The position numbers and the translations under genes are program-made. A stretch of 64,000 nt of DNA, taken from positions 1-64,000 of the forward strand of contig BLSF01000092.1 in NCBI GenBank assembly GCA_012862575.1, written 5' to 3'. The stretch is from Parietichytrium sp. I65-24A. Lineage: Eukaryota > Sar > Bigyra > Thraustochytrida > Thraustochytriidae. Below, piece by piece: positions 9,875 through 19,046 of the stretch (position 1 is its first letter; each line of letters begins with the position of its first letter). The notes beneath the pieces are model-generated. The model was not told the DNA's origin. It did not search any database and worked only from the letters and a program-made list of their open reading frames with translations.

Positions 9875-9892
9875 GTAGTACTCGAGTACTAC
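9875..9892. promoter_or_regulatory. 18-bp palindrome upstream of UBC9
   Basis: Perfect dyad with half-site GTAGTACTC around a CTCGAG-like core, located 162-179 nt upstream of the UBC9 ATG. Similar GTAGTACT/AGTACT dyads occur before the adenosine deaminase and PARP genes. A transcription-factor site is possible but unproven. Confidence 0.35.
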
Positions 9893-10734
9893 TTTGGCGG
9901 TTTCAGCCGAGGATGCCGCTCAGGATTTTGCGATGCACAGTGGCATTACCTAGGGCTCGCAGTAAGGTGTTCCTACCGCGCGAGGACGATGAGGTGGTGC
10001 TGGGTGCCGAGGAGAGGTGTTAGAGTATTACGTGGGAAATAGATTATGGTTCTTTGTTGGTACCCGTGCTGTAAGTGATGTTAGCATTGTTGAGGGAGTG
10101 CGTGAAAGAGTACCGGAGTCCCGCGTTCGTCATTTTAGATTACTAGAAAGGGTAGGGTGGATTAATATGATGACGGAATGGAGAGATTACTGATGTTTGC
10201 TATGCTATTCGGTGATGTAGAGAACCAAGTGGAGCAGCACCCAGGGTTCCAACAGCTACCGAAACCATTGAGAGACTCTCAGTTCAACTTCCTCTCAATC
10301 AAAATAATTAACTCAGGTGTTAGGCGATCACCGAGGAATTCTTAACCGTGAATAGGGTGTGACCATATGAACCCGGTTCTGTGTAGTAGCAAACTCTTAA
10401 GAACGGCTTTTCCTGTCCTCTTTCTCTCTCTCTCTTCTCTCACTCTCTCTCTCCACGAAACACAAAAGCACAACCTGACACAAAGCAAAACCCCTCACAT
10501 TGGACTCACAAAGTACGAAAGCTGAGCCAACTGTGGGGGACGATTTTTAACTGTGGGGTCCTCTCTCTCTCCTTCGTTGATTAATTGTTGGACAGCGTAG
10601 TTGGCTGTGGTGGAATCTGCGATTCTGTCAAGTTTGAGGAGTTGAAAGATCTGGCAGGAACAGTGGGAGATTGGGTGTGTTGCTTGGAGCTTTTGGAGAA
10701 GGCGTGGCGGTCGATGTGCTGGGGAGCTGGATGC

Positions 10735-10945
10735 TGATTGCAGATTGCAGATTGCAGATTGCTGATTGCAGATTGCTGAATGCTGATTGCTAATTGCTGT
10801 TTGTGATTGCAGGTTGCAGGTTGCTGATTGCTGAATGCTGATTCCTGAATGCTGATTGCAGATTGCTGATTGCTGATTGTGATTGCAAGTTGCTGATTGC
10901 AGGTTGCACATTGCTGATTGTTGATTGCAGATTGCAGATTGCGCA
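10735..10945. repeat. Degenerate heptamer array (GATTGCA / GATTGCT)
   Basis: About 30 units of a 7-nt repeat, mostly CAGATTG, CTGATTG and CTGAATG, with a few 8-9-nt variants. It ends about 80 nt before the ATG of the ZC2HC gene, so it probably lies in the promoter or 5' untranslated region. Long frames read across it on the minus strand encode only Gln/Ser/Asn repeats and are not genes. Confidence 0.85.
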
Positions 10946-11023
10946 GCGAACGTCTGGTTTGGGGACGAATCGTTCATTTGGGGCAGTGAAACTTCCGAGT
11001 TTGGGTTTTGACGGAAAGGAAGA

Positions 11024-11755
11024 ATGCCTGTGCCGAAAGGGCCAGTGACTATAACTTGCTATATCTGCGGACGCGGATACGGCAGGAGCTCGTTTGGGAT
11101 CCATCTGCCGCAATGTCAGAAGTTGTTCTTGCAACAAGAGGCTTTAAAGCCTCCGGGTGAGCGAAGGGCCCTGCCGAGCCCACCTCCTGCACTTGCCGCG
11201 GCGATGGGCATGTCTCCAGACGCTGCAGATGATTTGAGTCCCAAGGATTTTGGACATGACGGCCTCGCTTCTATGTCCGCATCTGCGGCAGCAGAACTCA
11301 GCGCGGTAGCCATGGACGCTTACAATACCGAGGCTTTGGTCGGCTGTGAATGGTGTGGGCGTACGTTCCTGCCCGAAGCCCTAGCTCGACACAACAAGAG
11401 CTGTACTCAAGAACGGCCTGCAAAAATGGCATCAGCGAAAAAGGCGACCGCGGAGTCGGGCGAACAGGTACAAAGGCCAGCTTCAGCTAAAATTTCAGAC
11501 AAGTCGCCGGCACGTGGCGCTCCAGTCTCGCGAGAAAGGTTTGCAAGGGCGCAAAAACCTGCTGACGAGACTGCGAACGCAAATGCTTCTGAGTCGCAAG
11601 CTCAAAGTGCACCGAGCAGCCGCGAAGGGCGCAGGCGAGAACGAACTACAAACCCTCCGTCCGGCGAAGACTTGCTTCGGGCTGTTTTGCGAGATCTTGC
11701 AAGTAGAGGCTGGACCAAAGACCGGATCAACGAGGTTGTCCAGCAAGAGATGTAA
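11024..11755 (+). CDS. ZC2HC-type zinc-finger protein (ZNF474/ZC2HC1-like)
   Basis: 243 residues, starting at the first ATG after the heptamer array. Two C2HC fingers with the C-x2-C-x12-H-x3-C spacing of the ZC2HC family are visible: residues 12-31 (CYICGRGYGR...HLPQC) and about 108-127 (CEWCGRTFLPEALARHNKSC). An Ala/Pro/Ser-rich linker separates them, and a disordered Lys/Ala/Ser-rich region precedes a helical C-terminus (DLLRAVLRDLASRGWTKDRI). Family members are common in flagellated eukaryotes and several are linked to cilia or testis expression; molecular role is poorly defined. The presence of other flagellar-type genes in the window is consistent with that, but this is inference. Confidence 0.8.
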   Translation: MPVPKGPVTITCYICGRGYGRSSFGIHLPQCQKLFLQQEALKPPGERRALPSPPPALAAAMGMSPDAADDLSPKDFGHDGLASMSASAAAELSAVAMDAYNTEALVGCEWCGRTFLPEALARHNKSCTQERPAKMASAKKATAESGEQVQRPASAKISDKSPARGAPVSRERFARAQKPADETANANASESQAQSAPSSREGRRRERTTNPPSGEDLLRAVLRDLASRGWTKDRINEVVQQEM

Positions 11756-12315
11756 CCCGTCCAAGTTTCATGACCCTTATTGCTTTCGACTCCCAAAATT
11801 GGCGGCTCGGCTAGAATGCTTCTTGTACTGAAACCATCATAAAATCGGAGCGCATGCATCCATTCATTTACCTAACACGAAACGTGCCGCATAAAGTCAA
11901 CTGGCGCTTGAACCCGTTTCCTTGCAATCCTCCCCGCCTCTCTAAATTTCAGCGCGCCAAACTGCAAAGCACATCCAAGCTTTGAGGTGGCATCGGGACC
12001 GCATTGCAGCGAAAGCTTCAGAGCATGCTTGGACATAGATACATACTAAGACTTGGCGAATGAACAAATGGAACGATAGTACTTTTTGTGTTGTGCTATG
12101 TTGTGCTTTGGAGCTTTGGTGCTGAGTTGACAGTGGATTCGGAGCTCCGCCACCAAGCCAACGTACACAAAACGAAGACATTACAGAGAGAACGGACCTG
12201 CGCCAACGGGATTCGCGTGACAGCGACCACGCTCACGAGCTGTTCTCAAGCCGCGTTTGCGTTTGCACTTGTACCTCGTTTACGAGATTGTCTGGGCGTG
12301 CAAGTCAAGACCAAC
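11756..12315. other. Intergenic region, nothing recognised
   Basis: Lies between two plus-strand genes. The frame of the hydrolase is open from 12088 but its first ATG-based methionines give an implausible N-terminus; a transcription start probably lies here. Confidence 0.4.
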
Positions 12316-13314
12316 ATGCTCGCAAGAAGTGCGCAGCTGGCTGCAAGCTCTCGCTGCTCAGCAGCTCGCAATGTTCGTTTACTTTCTTCGGGGTCTTGCA
12401 GTTTGAACACTGATCTGGCGCACGAGATTATTTGTGCAGACGACCAGACCGCCTCGCGCAACGGGAAGACGAAAACTGCTGTTGTCCTGCACGGCATGCT
12501 TGGGAATCACAAAAATCTAAGGCAGCTCGCAACAAAATTTGCGAACCGATTTCCACACTACCAGATGCTCATGGTGACGCACAGGGCGCACGGCCAGTCT
12601 GAGAGGGGCGAAGCGCCGCACGAAGTGACCAGCTGCTCGAAGGATTTGATCGGATTGTTGCAAGACCTGGACATCCATGAGCCCGACATGCTAATCGGGC
12701 ACTCCTTTGGTGCCAAGGTGTCGCTTGGTGTGTTGGACGTGCTTTCAAAACAAAGCTGTACCGTAAAGGCGCCGCGTGTGGTGTGGTCGCTGGACTGTCC
12801 TCCTGGAGCGTGGCCATCTGAGTTTGCGATTGACAAGCCCCACGACGCAAAACCGCAGCCAGAATCCCAAAGCGTGGACGCCGTACTGCAGTCACTTAAA
12901 ACCCTCCCCCAGCCTTTTGAAAGTAAGCAGGAGCTTATCGATCGCATCACTTCAAAAGGCTTCTCCACCTCTCTTGCACAATGGATGACTCTGAACGTGC
13001 GCCAAGGGGAGGTGAATGGTAAAAAGGGTTTGTATTGGAGCTTCGATCTGGAGATCATTGAGCAGCTCTTTGAGTCGCACAAGCGCACTGACTTTTGGCC
13101 CCTTCTAGAGGGCGAGTGGCTGAAAGAACAAGGAACGATCGTAAACTTTATCATGGCTGGAAAGAATCCTGCTTGGACTGACGCCGTTCAAAAGAAGTTC
13201 AAGGATTGCCCAAATGAGAAGGTGTCATTGATGCGAATTCCCAACGTCGGACATTGGCTGCACGTGGAAGCACCTGACAAAGTTCATGAGATGATTGCTC
13301 CAAGTTTTCATTAA
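12316..13314 (+). CDS. ABHD11-like alpha/beta hydrolase, mitochondrial
   Basis: 332 residues from the ATG at 12316, chosen because the following residues (MLARSAQLAASSRCSAARNV) form an Arg/Ala/Ser-rich mitochondrial presequence; an in-frame ATG at 12088 would add 76 untypical residues. Alpha/beta-hydrolase signatures: oxyanion-loop HG at 59-60 (VVLHGMLGNHKN), nucleophile elbow GHSFGAK with Ser130, and the late catalytic His in NVGHWLH (about 313). The HGMLG...N and GHSxGxK patterns and the length match ABHD11 and yeast Imo32. ABHD11 is a mitochondrial serine hydrolase implicated in protecting the lipoylated 2-oxoglutarate dehydrogenase complex. The substrate here is unknown. Family assignment is good; exact orthology is less certain. 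Confidence 0.82.
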   Translation: MLARSAQLAASSRCSAARNVRLLSSGSCSLNTDLAHEIICADDQTASRNGKTKTAVVLHGMLGNHKNLRQLATKFANRFPHYQMLMVTHRAHGQSERGEAPHEVTSCSKDLIGLLQDLDIHEPDMLIGHSFGAKVSLGVLDVLSKQSCTVKAPRVVWSLDCPPGAWPSEFAIDKPHDAKPQPESQSVDAVLQSLKTLPQPFESKQELIDRITSKGFSTSLAQWMTLNVRQGEVNGKKGLYWSFDLEIIEQLFESHKRTDFWPLLEGEWLKEQGTIVNFIMAGKNPAWTDAVQKKFKDCPNEKVSLMRIPNVGHWLHVEAPDKVHEMIAPSFH

Positions 13315-13496
13315 GTCCTCAAATGAATATTATGTCATTGATTGATTGATCAGGACCAAAAACAGTTTCATGCCAAAAGTAAAAGAAGGGAGGGCGTGGA
13401 GAAATGAAACGAGTTGAGCATCAAGCAAAGTCAGGCTACTTTTTTCTTCACTAGCTCCAATAAGTTACATGTAAACATCAGCAAGACAAGATTAAT

Positions 13497-15176
13497 TCAA
13501 ACAGGGCTCTCCCTGCGAATAGGCGCGAGCATTCGTTTTCGAGGAGACCGCTGCTTTGACAGGTCTTGCAAGAACTTGTTTCTCCTTGCGGCAATTTCCA
13601 CCGAATAATACTGACTATAGGTTTCATTAATTGCAACCTTTGAGCGAATAAAATCATCGCGCTCTCGCAGCTTGTCTTCCTCGCGCTCATTCCGAACAGC
13701 TACCTCTTTTTCCCAACCTTGCATTTTCTGCGCATGCCTCACGGTGAGTTTTGAAAGCTGCATAACGGAGTCATGGTTGAGTTTCCCGTGGAGTTTGCGA
13801 GCAAACCGTGCTTGCTTTACTTCGTGCGCATAGCTTGCCATAAGCTTGTCATGCAAGAGCCGCTTCTCTTTAGCTGTTCGCTTCGCAACCAACTCCTTCT
13901 TGTACGCTTGCCCGACAGTTTTGACAGATCGCTGAACAAGTAAACTTTTCAGCTCACGCCTGGCAGTCCAACACCGATAGGCACGCTGAAGAACAAAAAC
14001 GGCGATACTCTTTTTGGCAACGAGGAATGCGATTTCCACTCGGTATTGACGATTGAATTTGCGCCCAATCATTCCCCTGACCCGCTTCTGAATCAAAGTC
14101 GCGCGACGGCAAAGAAGTAAATGAACTCTGACTGCAATGAGGTTGACATTCTTCTCCACCTGAAGACGTGTTGGGTCGTTTCCCATCCTCTCCACTAATA
14201 GGCGATAGTTTTTGTACAGTAAGTTGACCTCTTCCTTCCTCTTGTACCAAAAAACCCTCTCCCCTTTCCACGGCCGTAGCGCTTCTCCAAGAATCGTGGG
14301 ATGGGCATCCTTGATTCGTAGCAGACTACGCTCCACACGGGCCGCACGGCGATCCAGTCTACCCCGCGCAACAGCTGCTATTTTCGTTGCGTTGTACGCT
14401 AGATAGGCCAAATATCGTTCTCTTTCCGCTTTCAAAGCGGCAGCGGCAGCCCTGCCTCGAATGCCGCGAACGACTGCTTGAATCCTTATGATCGCACGGT
14501 GCTGCAGTCGCAGCAACTTTTTCTGTGCCTTACGGTCCCCTTGGATGCGCAGGGAAAGATCAAATACTCCGACTATCCACGTATGGGTTCGCAGGCATCC
14601 TGGACATTTTGGAAGTGCCTGCAATTTGAAACCGAAGAAAGCATCATCCCACTCCTTCTCTACGTCCAACTTGCTCTGCACTGCATCTACGTTTTCACTA
14701 TTTTCCTCGTCCTCCACGTGGGCATGAGCATCACGAGCATCGTGAGCGCTGTTCTCCTCCGAAGCATCTGCGTCATCTCGTTGCCGTTCGAGCTCAGTCT
14801 CTCTCTCCTTTTGGAGCTTCTCGGCTGTGGCGATTTTTTGCGACACTGCAATGTACTTTATCAGAGCTGTTCGAAGCAGGTTGGTGTCGACGAAGGCGAT
14901 GTGATTGCACTCCGTGCACGTCAAGTATGGTGTGAGATAGAAAGTGTCAAGCGATGGAATCGCCAATACTGCGCTCTCCTCTTCCACTTGCAGCTCGGCG
15001 GTGTCCACATCATCTTCGAAGCCTTGCTCCACTGTGTCGCCTTGTGAGTTTTGAGAATTCTTCAACGTTTGCTCATCCGGTGTCTGCTGCAGCGCAGCGG
15101 CGTTCGGCGAGTAATCCACGTCCGCGGAGAGGTTCTCGCTCTGGTGATGCGGAGGATTGTCATTCGAACCGCTCAT
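13497..15176 (-). CDS. IQ-motif protein with paired CxxC motifs
   Basis: 559 residues. A disordered acidic N-terminus is followed by two CxxC pairs, CTECNH (about residue 87) and CPGC (about 190), which flank a charged coiled-coil-like insert and could close a zinc ribbon. The second half carries four IQ-like motifs: IIRIQAVVRGIRGR (about 229), TKIAAVARGRLDRR (about 263), ATLIQKRVRGMIGR (about 358) and VFVLQRAYRCWTARR (about 390). These are calmodulin or EF-hand light-chain binding helices. The C-terminus is a basic coiled coil ending in PRKRMLAPIRR. No motor or kinase domain is present. IQ proteins of this kind are frequent in flagella and at basal bodies; that location is inference. Tail-to-tail with the ABHD11-like gene, 182 nt apart. 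Confidence 0.8.
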   Translation of the reverse strand: MSGSNDNPPHHQSENLSADVDYSPNAAALQQTPDEQTLKNSQNSQGDTVEQGFEDDVDTAELQVEEESAVLAIPSLDTFYLTPYLTCTECNHIAFVDTNLLRTALIKYIAVSQKIATAEKLQKERETELERQRDDADASEENSAHDARDAHAHVEDEENSENVDAVQSKLDVEKEWDDAFFGFKLQALPKCPGCLRTHTWIVGVFDLSLRIQGDRKAQKKLLRLQHRAIIRIQAVVRGIRGRAAAAALKAERERYLAYLAYNATKIAAVARGRLDRRAARVERSLLRIKDAHPTILGEALRPWKGERVFWYKRKEEVNLLYKNYRLLVERMGNDPTRLQVEKNVNLIAVRVHLLLCRRATLIQKRVRGMIGRKFNRQYRVEIAFLVAKKSIAVFVLQRAYRCWTARRELKSLLVQRSVKTVGQAYKKELVAKRTAKEKRLLHDKLMASYAHEVKQARFARKLHGKLNHDSVMQLSKLTVRHAQKMQGWEKEVAVRNEREEDKLRERDDFIRSKVAINETYSQYYSVEIAARRNKFLQDLSKQRSPRKRMLAPIRRESPV

Positions 15177-16310
15177 CTCCCATGATTGAACAGTTTCGAG
15201 TGCTGGTCACGGGACTCTTCGGCACGCGCTAAACGGTCTGTTCTTTACTGTTTGCCACTCCTTCTCGAGCTTTCCAGCCTTCGAGCCTTCGAGCTTTCAA
15301 GCTTTCCGCGAACGACACGAACGAGCGGGAGTGGAGTAAGCGCTTACTCGAGAGAGTTGCTAAGGTGTAATTCGTTGAACGCATGTTTGCCTGAAAGTTC
15401 AAAGGAACAGCTCTTTGGGAAACGAAACATTGGCGAGTGATCGCCGACGAAGGAAAAGGGGAAATTCACAACGAACGACGTTTCTTGAAGGATCCAAGAC
15501 CACAAAACAATTCTCCCTCTCCACCATAATTCATTCAATGCTTTTCATTTCTCTTCATGAGAGTACGTGATGCACAAAGAACGAAGGCTTTGTCTGCTTC
15601 GTCATAGACTTTCAATAGTCAAATACCCATGTATTGTAATGTCACACAGACTTTCAAGTCCCAAATGTCAATAGTAATCAAAACTTGTGTCCGTTGAAAT
15701 TGCCCAAATCATTTGATCATTCCAGCTGCAATTTTTAAGTTTTGAGATGTTTTGAGTTCAAAAGTTACAGAGCTGGTCGAGCTTTCAACATGAAACGTGG
15801 ATAACACAACCTCGACTTTGGGTCGGCCTTGGAATTAATGCCTGTCGGCCAGTGAGTTGAAATTTCCAAGAGGCCAGTGAAAGTGGCAAGCAAAGAAACG
15901 ACTGCGCAGATCCTGTTGAACATTTTAACGCTGAGCTGACTGAACAGAAACACGCCAGCGGTATTGATGTCAAGTATGTGGTGAACAAGCTGAAGGAGTT
16001 TAGAAAGAAGACAAAGACGATGCGGGAAATATAGAGAAAACCGGAGGAGTACCTGAAACTCGTTTGTTTTATTCGTACTCAAAATTTTCAACCCAAAGAC
16101 TCCGGAAGCGTACTTTCAGGGTAAGCTCTGTGTATGACCTCAACTCGTGGTATGAAGAGGAAGTCCGTCTCTTTGTCATGCTTGCAGTGCTCTCTTTCAG
16201 TTGGGCGTCAGCAAGGCAGCGAGCTTGCTCGCAACTCCAGACACCTGGCACACCCGGGTGCTCGTTCGCGCATGATCTGCACGGCGGCATTTCTCCATGC
16301 TGCTTAGAGG
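15177..16310. other. Intergenic region with a possible degraded coding fragment
   Basis: At about 15915-16035 the plus strand has a protein-like stretch (DPVEHFNAELTEQKH ... VVNKLKEF) that ends in an in-frame TAG and has no usable start. It may be a decayed mobile-element or gene fragment. Otherwise nothing is supported. Confidence 0.3.
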
Positions 16311-17314
16311 ATGGATTTAGTGGCGGAGGATTGGCTCACATCATACCTCACTCGGGTCGAGCACCTCATCCAGCGAGGAGAGTCCGACAAGATCGCAGAA
16401 CTCATGGTGGAGGCAAGAAATCATCTTGCGTTAAATGAAGGGGTGCACGTTGAGAAGTCCGGGGCAGCAGAGGGATGGAAGGGCCGCTTGGAGGACGAAA
16501 GACTAGTCTATTTGGCGCTGCCGGAATACCAGGTGCAAGATGTGAGTTTTCGAAAATCTTCCATCCTGTTTTGCCTCTTTGGCGCCAAGGTTGCGAACGC
16601 AATGTTTCGTTTCCTCAAGTATACGCCCGTCAAAATTACAATGTTTCTTATGGTCTATGTTGGGTTCCTCATGGGCATCATTGCCATGTTTCCCAGATAC
16701 AGAGAACTTGCGTGGTACTCCGTCTTTTGTTTGGTTGCAAGCTTCCCAAGTTTTTTGTTGTGCAGCTTGAAGATGCTCAGAAGCTTGTTTATGACATTCT
16801 CGTTTCTTTTTTACAGCTTCAATCTGATTGGCTTGTTGGTGCTTTTCTGCGGCCTATTTGAATTCGACGACAAAATGACTATATGCGGTGTTGCTCTTGC
16901 AGAAATTGCAGTATTGGTCGCGCTCAGCGATGGATTCCCTCCAGGAATGAAACGCAGGTGGACTGCGGTGATCATTTCTGGGACGGTTGTGTACACATTT
17001 ATTGCATATCCGTGCTTTGTGACTTTGTTGAACACGAAGACATGATTGTAACGCTTGGGACCATGAGGATCTCTTTTAAGTCGAGGATTGTCAGCTTCGC
17101 AACGAATTTAATCTTCGCAAGTTTCTACACAGCATACGATGCATACACAGGGTCCGGATTTACCTGCTCCATTCTTCGTGCGAACTTAGCTCTTGTCAAA
17201 TTACCTTCCGAAACTGCGAGCCGGCTCCATGGCCTCAGCGCCTTGTCGTTGGTTGAAGGTGTGACGAAGTACTTGAGTAGCGTCCAAACAAACGAAAGTA
17301 TACTTTCTGACTGA
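16311..17314 (+). pseudogene. Polytopic membrane protein, paralogue A, single-base frameshift
   Basis: The first frame (ATG 16311) ends at a TGA at 17043-17045 after 244 residues (LLNTKT). Coding continues in the -1 frame to a stop at 17312-17314. Comparison with paralogue B at 17982-19046 shows that the spacing from the conserved PPxxKR motif to the downstream basic residue (SFKSR versus SVKER) is exactly 50 residues in both if one base is missing near 17038-17042, where AAGAC stands for an expected AAGGAC-like sequence. About five or six hydrophobic segments are seen; the soluble N-terminus (DLVAEDWLTSYL) aligns with B. The C-terminal part (LALVKLPSETASRLHGLS) also matches B. Either a recent pseudogene or a homopolymer error in the assembly. 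Function unknown. Confidence 0.7.
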
Positions 17315-17981
17315 TACTCACCGCCTCTCGACTGCCTTGAACGTATCATCTATGATCCATTTCCTCACTTCAAGGTTCCACTCGAACCGAAGATCTCTTC
17401 CATGAATAACTATGGTGCCTTTCTTCATCATGCCTGAATGCTAAATAATTTTCACATATGTTCCTACTTGCAGTTCAACCTTTTCTTAATCCTCATTTTC
17501 CGAGCGCCAGGGCTGTAAACAGCAAGTAGACCACTTGGCACCACTTGCCACCGCAGTTGCACATGATGCACATGCAAGAGGGCAGAAGTACAGCGTCTTT
17601 GTGTCTCGACTGTGAATACAATGCATCATGATGATCAAAACACCCACCACCGGCACTTTGCCGACGTGAAGTAGTCATTTGGTCACTATTTGTTCTCTCT
17701 CTTTATGCTTCGAATAGCTACTAGTAGCAGGACAACCTCGTTCCATATCCGTTGCTCACGTGTAGGCTACTGTGTGTCTGTGACATTCTGTGACTGACGG
17801 ACGCGCAAGCTCAGGGTTGAAGTGTAAGGCCTCTCTCGGACTCTGGGAATGTAAACTACTTCAAATTTGGAGTCGGGGAAAGTGATATTGCGGTTCAGGT
17901 CGTTCAGATTTTAAGGTTTGCTTGCTTTGATATGCGGTGTGGTCCTCGGTGGTCGAGTCTCTGTGTGCGCGGCGCTCGGCC
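17315..17981. other. Intergenic region between tandem paralogues
   Basis: No supported gene. It separates the two tandem membrane-protein copies and presumably holds the promoter of copy B. Confidence 0.4.
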
Positions 17982-19046
17982 ATGAACTTGGTGCCGCGAT
18001 TCTGGGCAGAAGAATGCCTGGATCACGTAGGTGAGCTCGCGGAGAGCGGCAAGTTGGACGAGCTTCGAACATACTTGAGCAAGGTCCGCGAGTTGTCCAG
18101 GGCGGATGGAGAAGATGGAGTTCGCTCCGGCGGCAGGAGAGCTGGCCCGAGTGTGCGGCCTTTGCGGATGGCCGCGGAGAATGATGTCACTGACAAGTGG
18201 GGCGAGCAAGGCGCGAAGAGTGACGTTTACGCTGTCTTCCCAAGCGCGAGTCTCATGACCATCGACTATCGGCGACAGTCGATCGCGGCTGTCTATTGTA
18301 AGCCATGGGTTGCGCAAGCAGCATTTCACATGCTTCAGTCGAGGTTCTGGCAGATTTCGCTCCTCTCCACTTATATTGTTGGGTGGATCTTCAGTTGCCT
18401 GAGCATGTTGGAGAAATTCAATCTCCTGGGTTACTTCACCCCAGTCGGAATTTCTGCGTTCATTCCGACATTGTTGTGCGCAAACACTCGGGTCGTCAGG
18501 ATGATATTTTGGAAGTTCGAAGTGATGTTTCACCTGTTCAACTCCGCGGGTCTGGTCGTTTGCTTGAACGCGCTGTTCCAAGGAGGAGGCACGCGTATGA
18601 CCTGCACAACCGTCGGGTTTGTTGGTCTTTTTGCTCCTGCTTTTGACGCTTTGCCCCCCAAAATTAAGCGAAATCTGGTGTATGGAATCGTAGGCGCGGT
18701 ATTTCTGTACGTATACGTGTTTATTGGACTCGCCTGCAATTGGTTCGGGGCTTCTGAAGTGACCTGGAACCTTCTTACCGTGGAGATGTCTGTGAAAGAG
18801 AGATGCTATAACTTTCTCTTTAACCTCACTTTGCTAAACCTTCGAATGTCTTCCCGCGTGATACTCGAAAGCGAGCACATCTTCTCGACCACCAACTCAA
18901 AGTTGCAAATGGCCAAACTTCCCGAGACGCAAGCTCTGCGTCTGTCCACCCTCAACACAGGCAGAGTGTTTCGAGCGATCATCAGATATTGTGACACAGA
19001 TCCTCGGACGATCTCTTCAAGGGGTTCGAAACATCCGACAAGTTGA
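17982..19046 (+). CDS. Polytopic membrane protein, paralogue B
   Basis: 354 residues from the ATG at 17982; the longer open frame begins on GTG at 17937. The soluble N-terminal about 110 residues are charged (MNLVPRFWAEECLDHVGELA). Five to six hydrophobic segments follow between about 115 and 275 (for example ISLLSTYIVGWIFSCL and IVGAVFLYVYVFIGLA). A cytosolic-like C-terminal region includes MAKLPETQALRLSTLN, the block best conserved with paralogue A. No signal peptide, catalytic motif or known transporter signature is recognised. Product of a local tandem duplication; paralogue A is frameshifted, so B may be the only functional copy here. Confidence 0.75.
   Translation: MNLVPRFWAEECLDHVGELAESGKLDELRTYLSKVRELSRADGEDGVRSGGRRAGPSVRPLRMAAENDVTDKWGEQGAKSDVYAVFPSASLMTIDYRRQSIAAVYCKPWVAQAAFHMLQSRFWQISLLSTYIVGWIFSCLSMLEKFNLLGYFTPVGISAFIPTLLCANTRVVRMIFWKFEVMFHLFNSAGLVVCLNALFQGGGTRMTCTTVGFVGLFAPAFDALPPKIKRNLVYGIVGAVFLYVYVFIGLACNWFGASEVTWNLLTVEMSVKERCYNFLFNLTLLNLRMSSRVILESEHIFSTTNSKLQMAKLPETQALRLSTLNTGRVFRAIIRYCDTDPRTISSRGSKHPTS

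Larger units (their letters stand above)
9714..11023. other. Divergent intergenic region between UBC9 and ZC2HC gene
   Basis: Holds a CTTT microsatellite (9816-9848), an 18-bp palindrome (9875-9892), a CT-rich run near 10420-10455 and a long GATTGCA-type heptamer array (about 10735-10945) directly before the ZC2HC gene. No gene is supported; frames across the heptamer array are artefacts of the repeat. Confidence 0.5.

Noticed and set aside
10495-10977. 160-codon minus-strand frame rich in Gln, Ser and Asn
   Set aside because: It is a translation of the GATTGC heptamer array, where any frame stays open.
15765-16091. 108-codon minus-strand frame upstream of the tandem membrane genes
   Set aside because: Composition is that of an antisense of a protein-like plus-strand fragment, which itself contains a stop; kept only as a possible degraded fragment.
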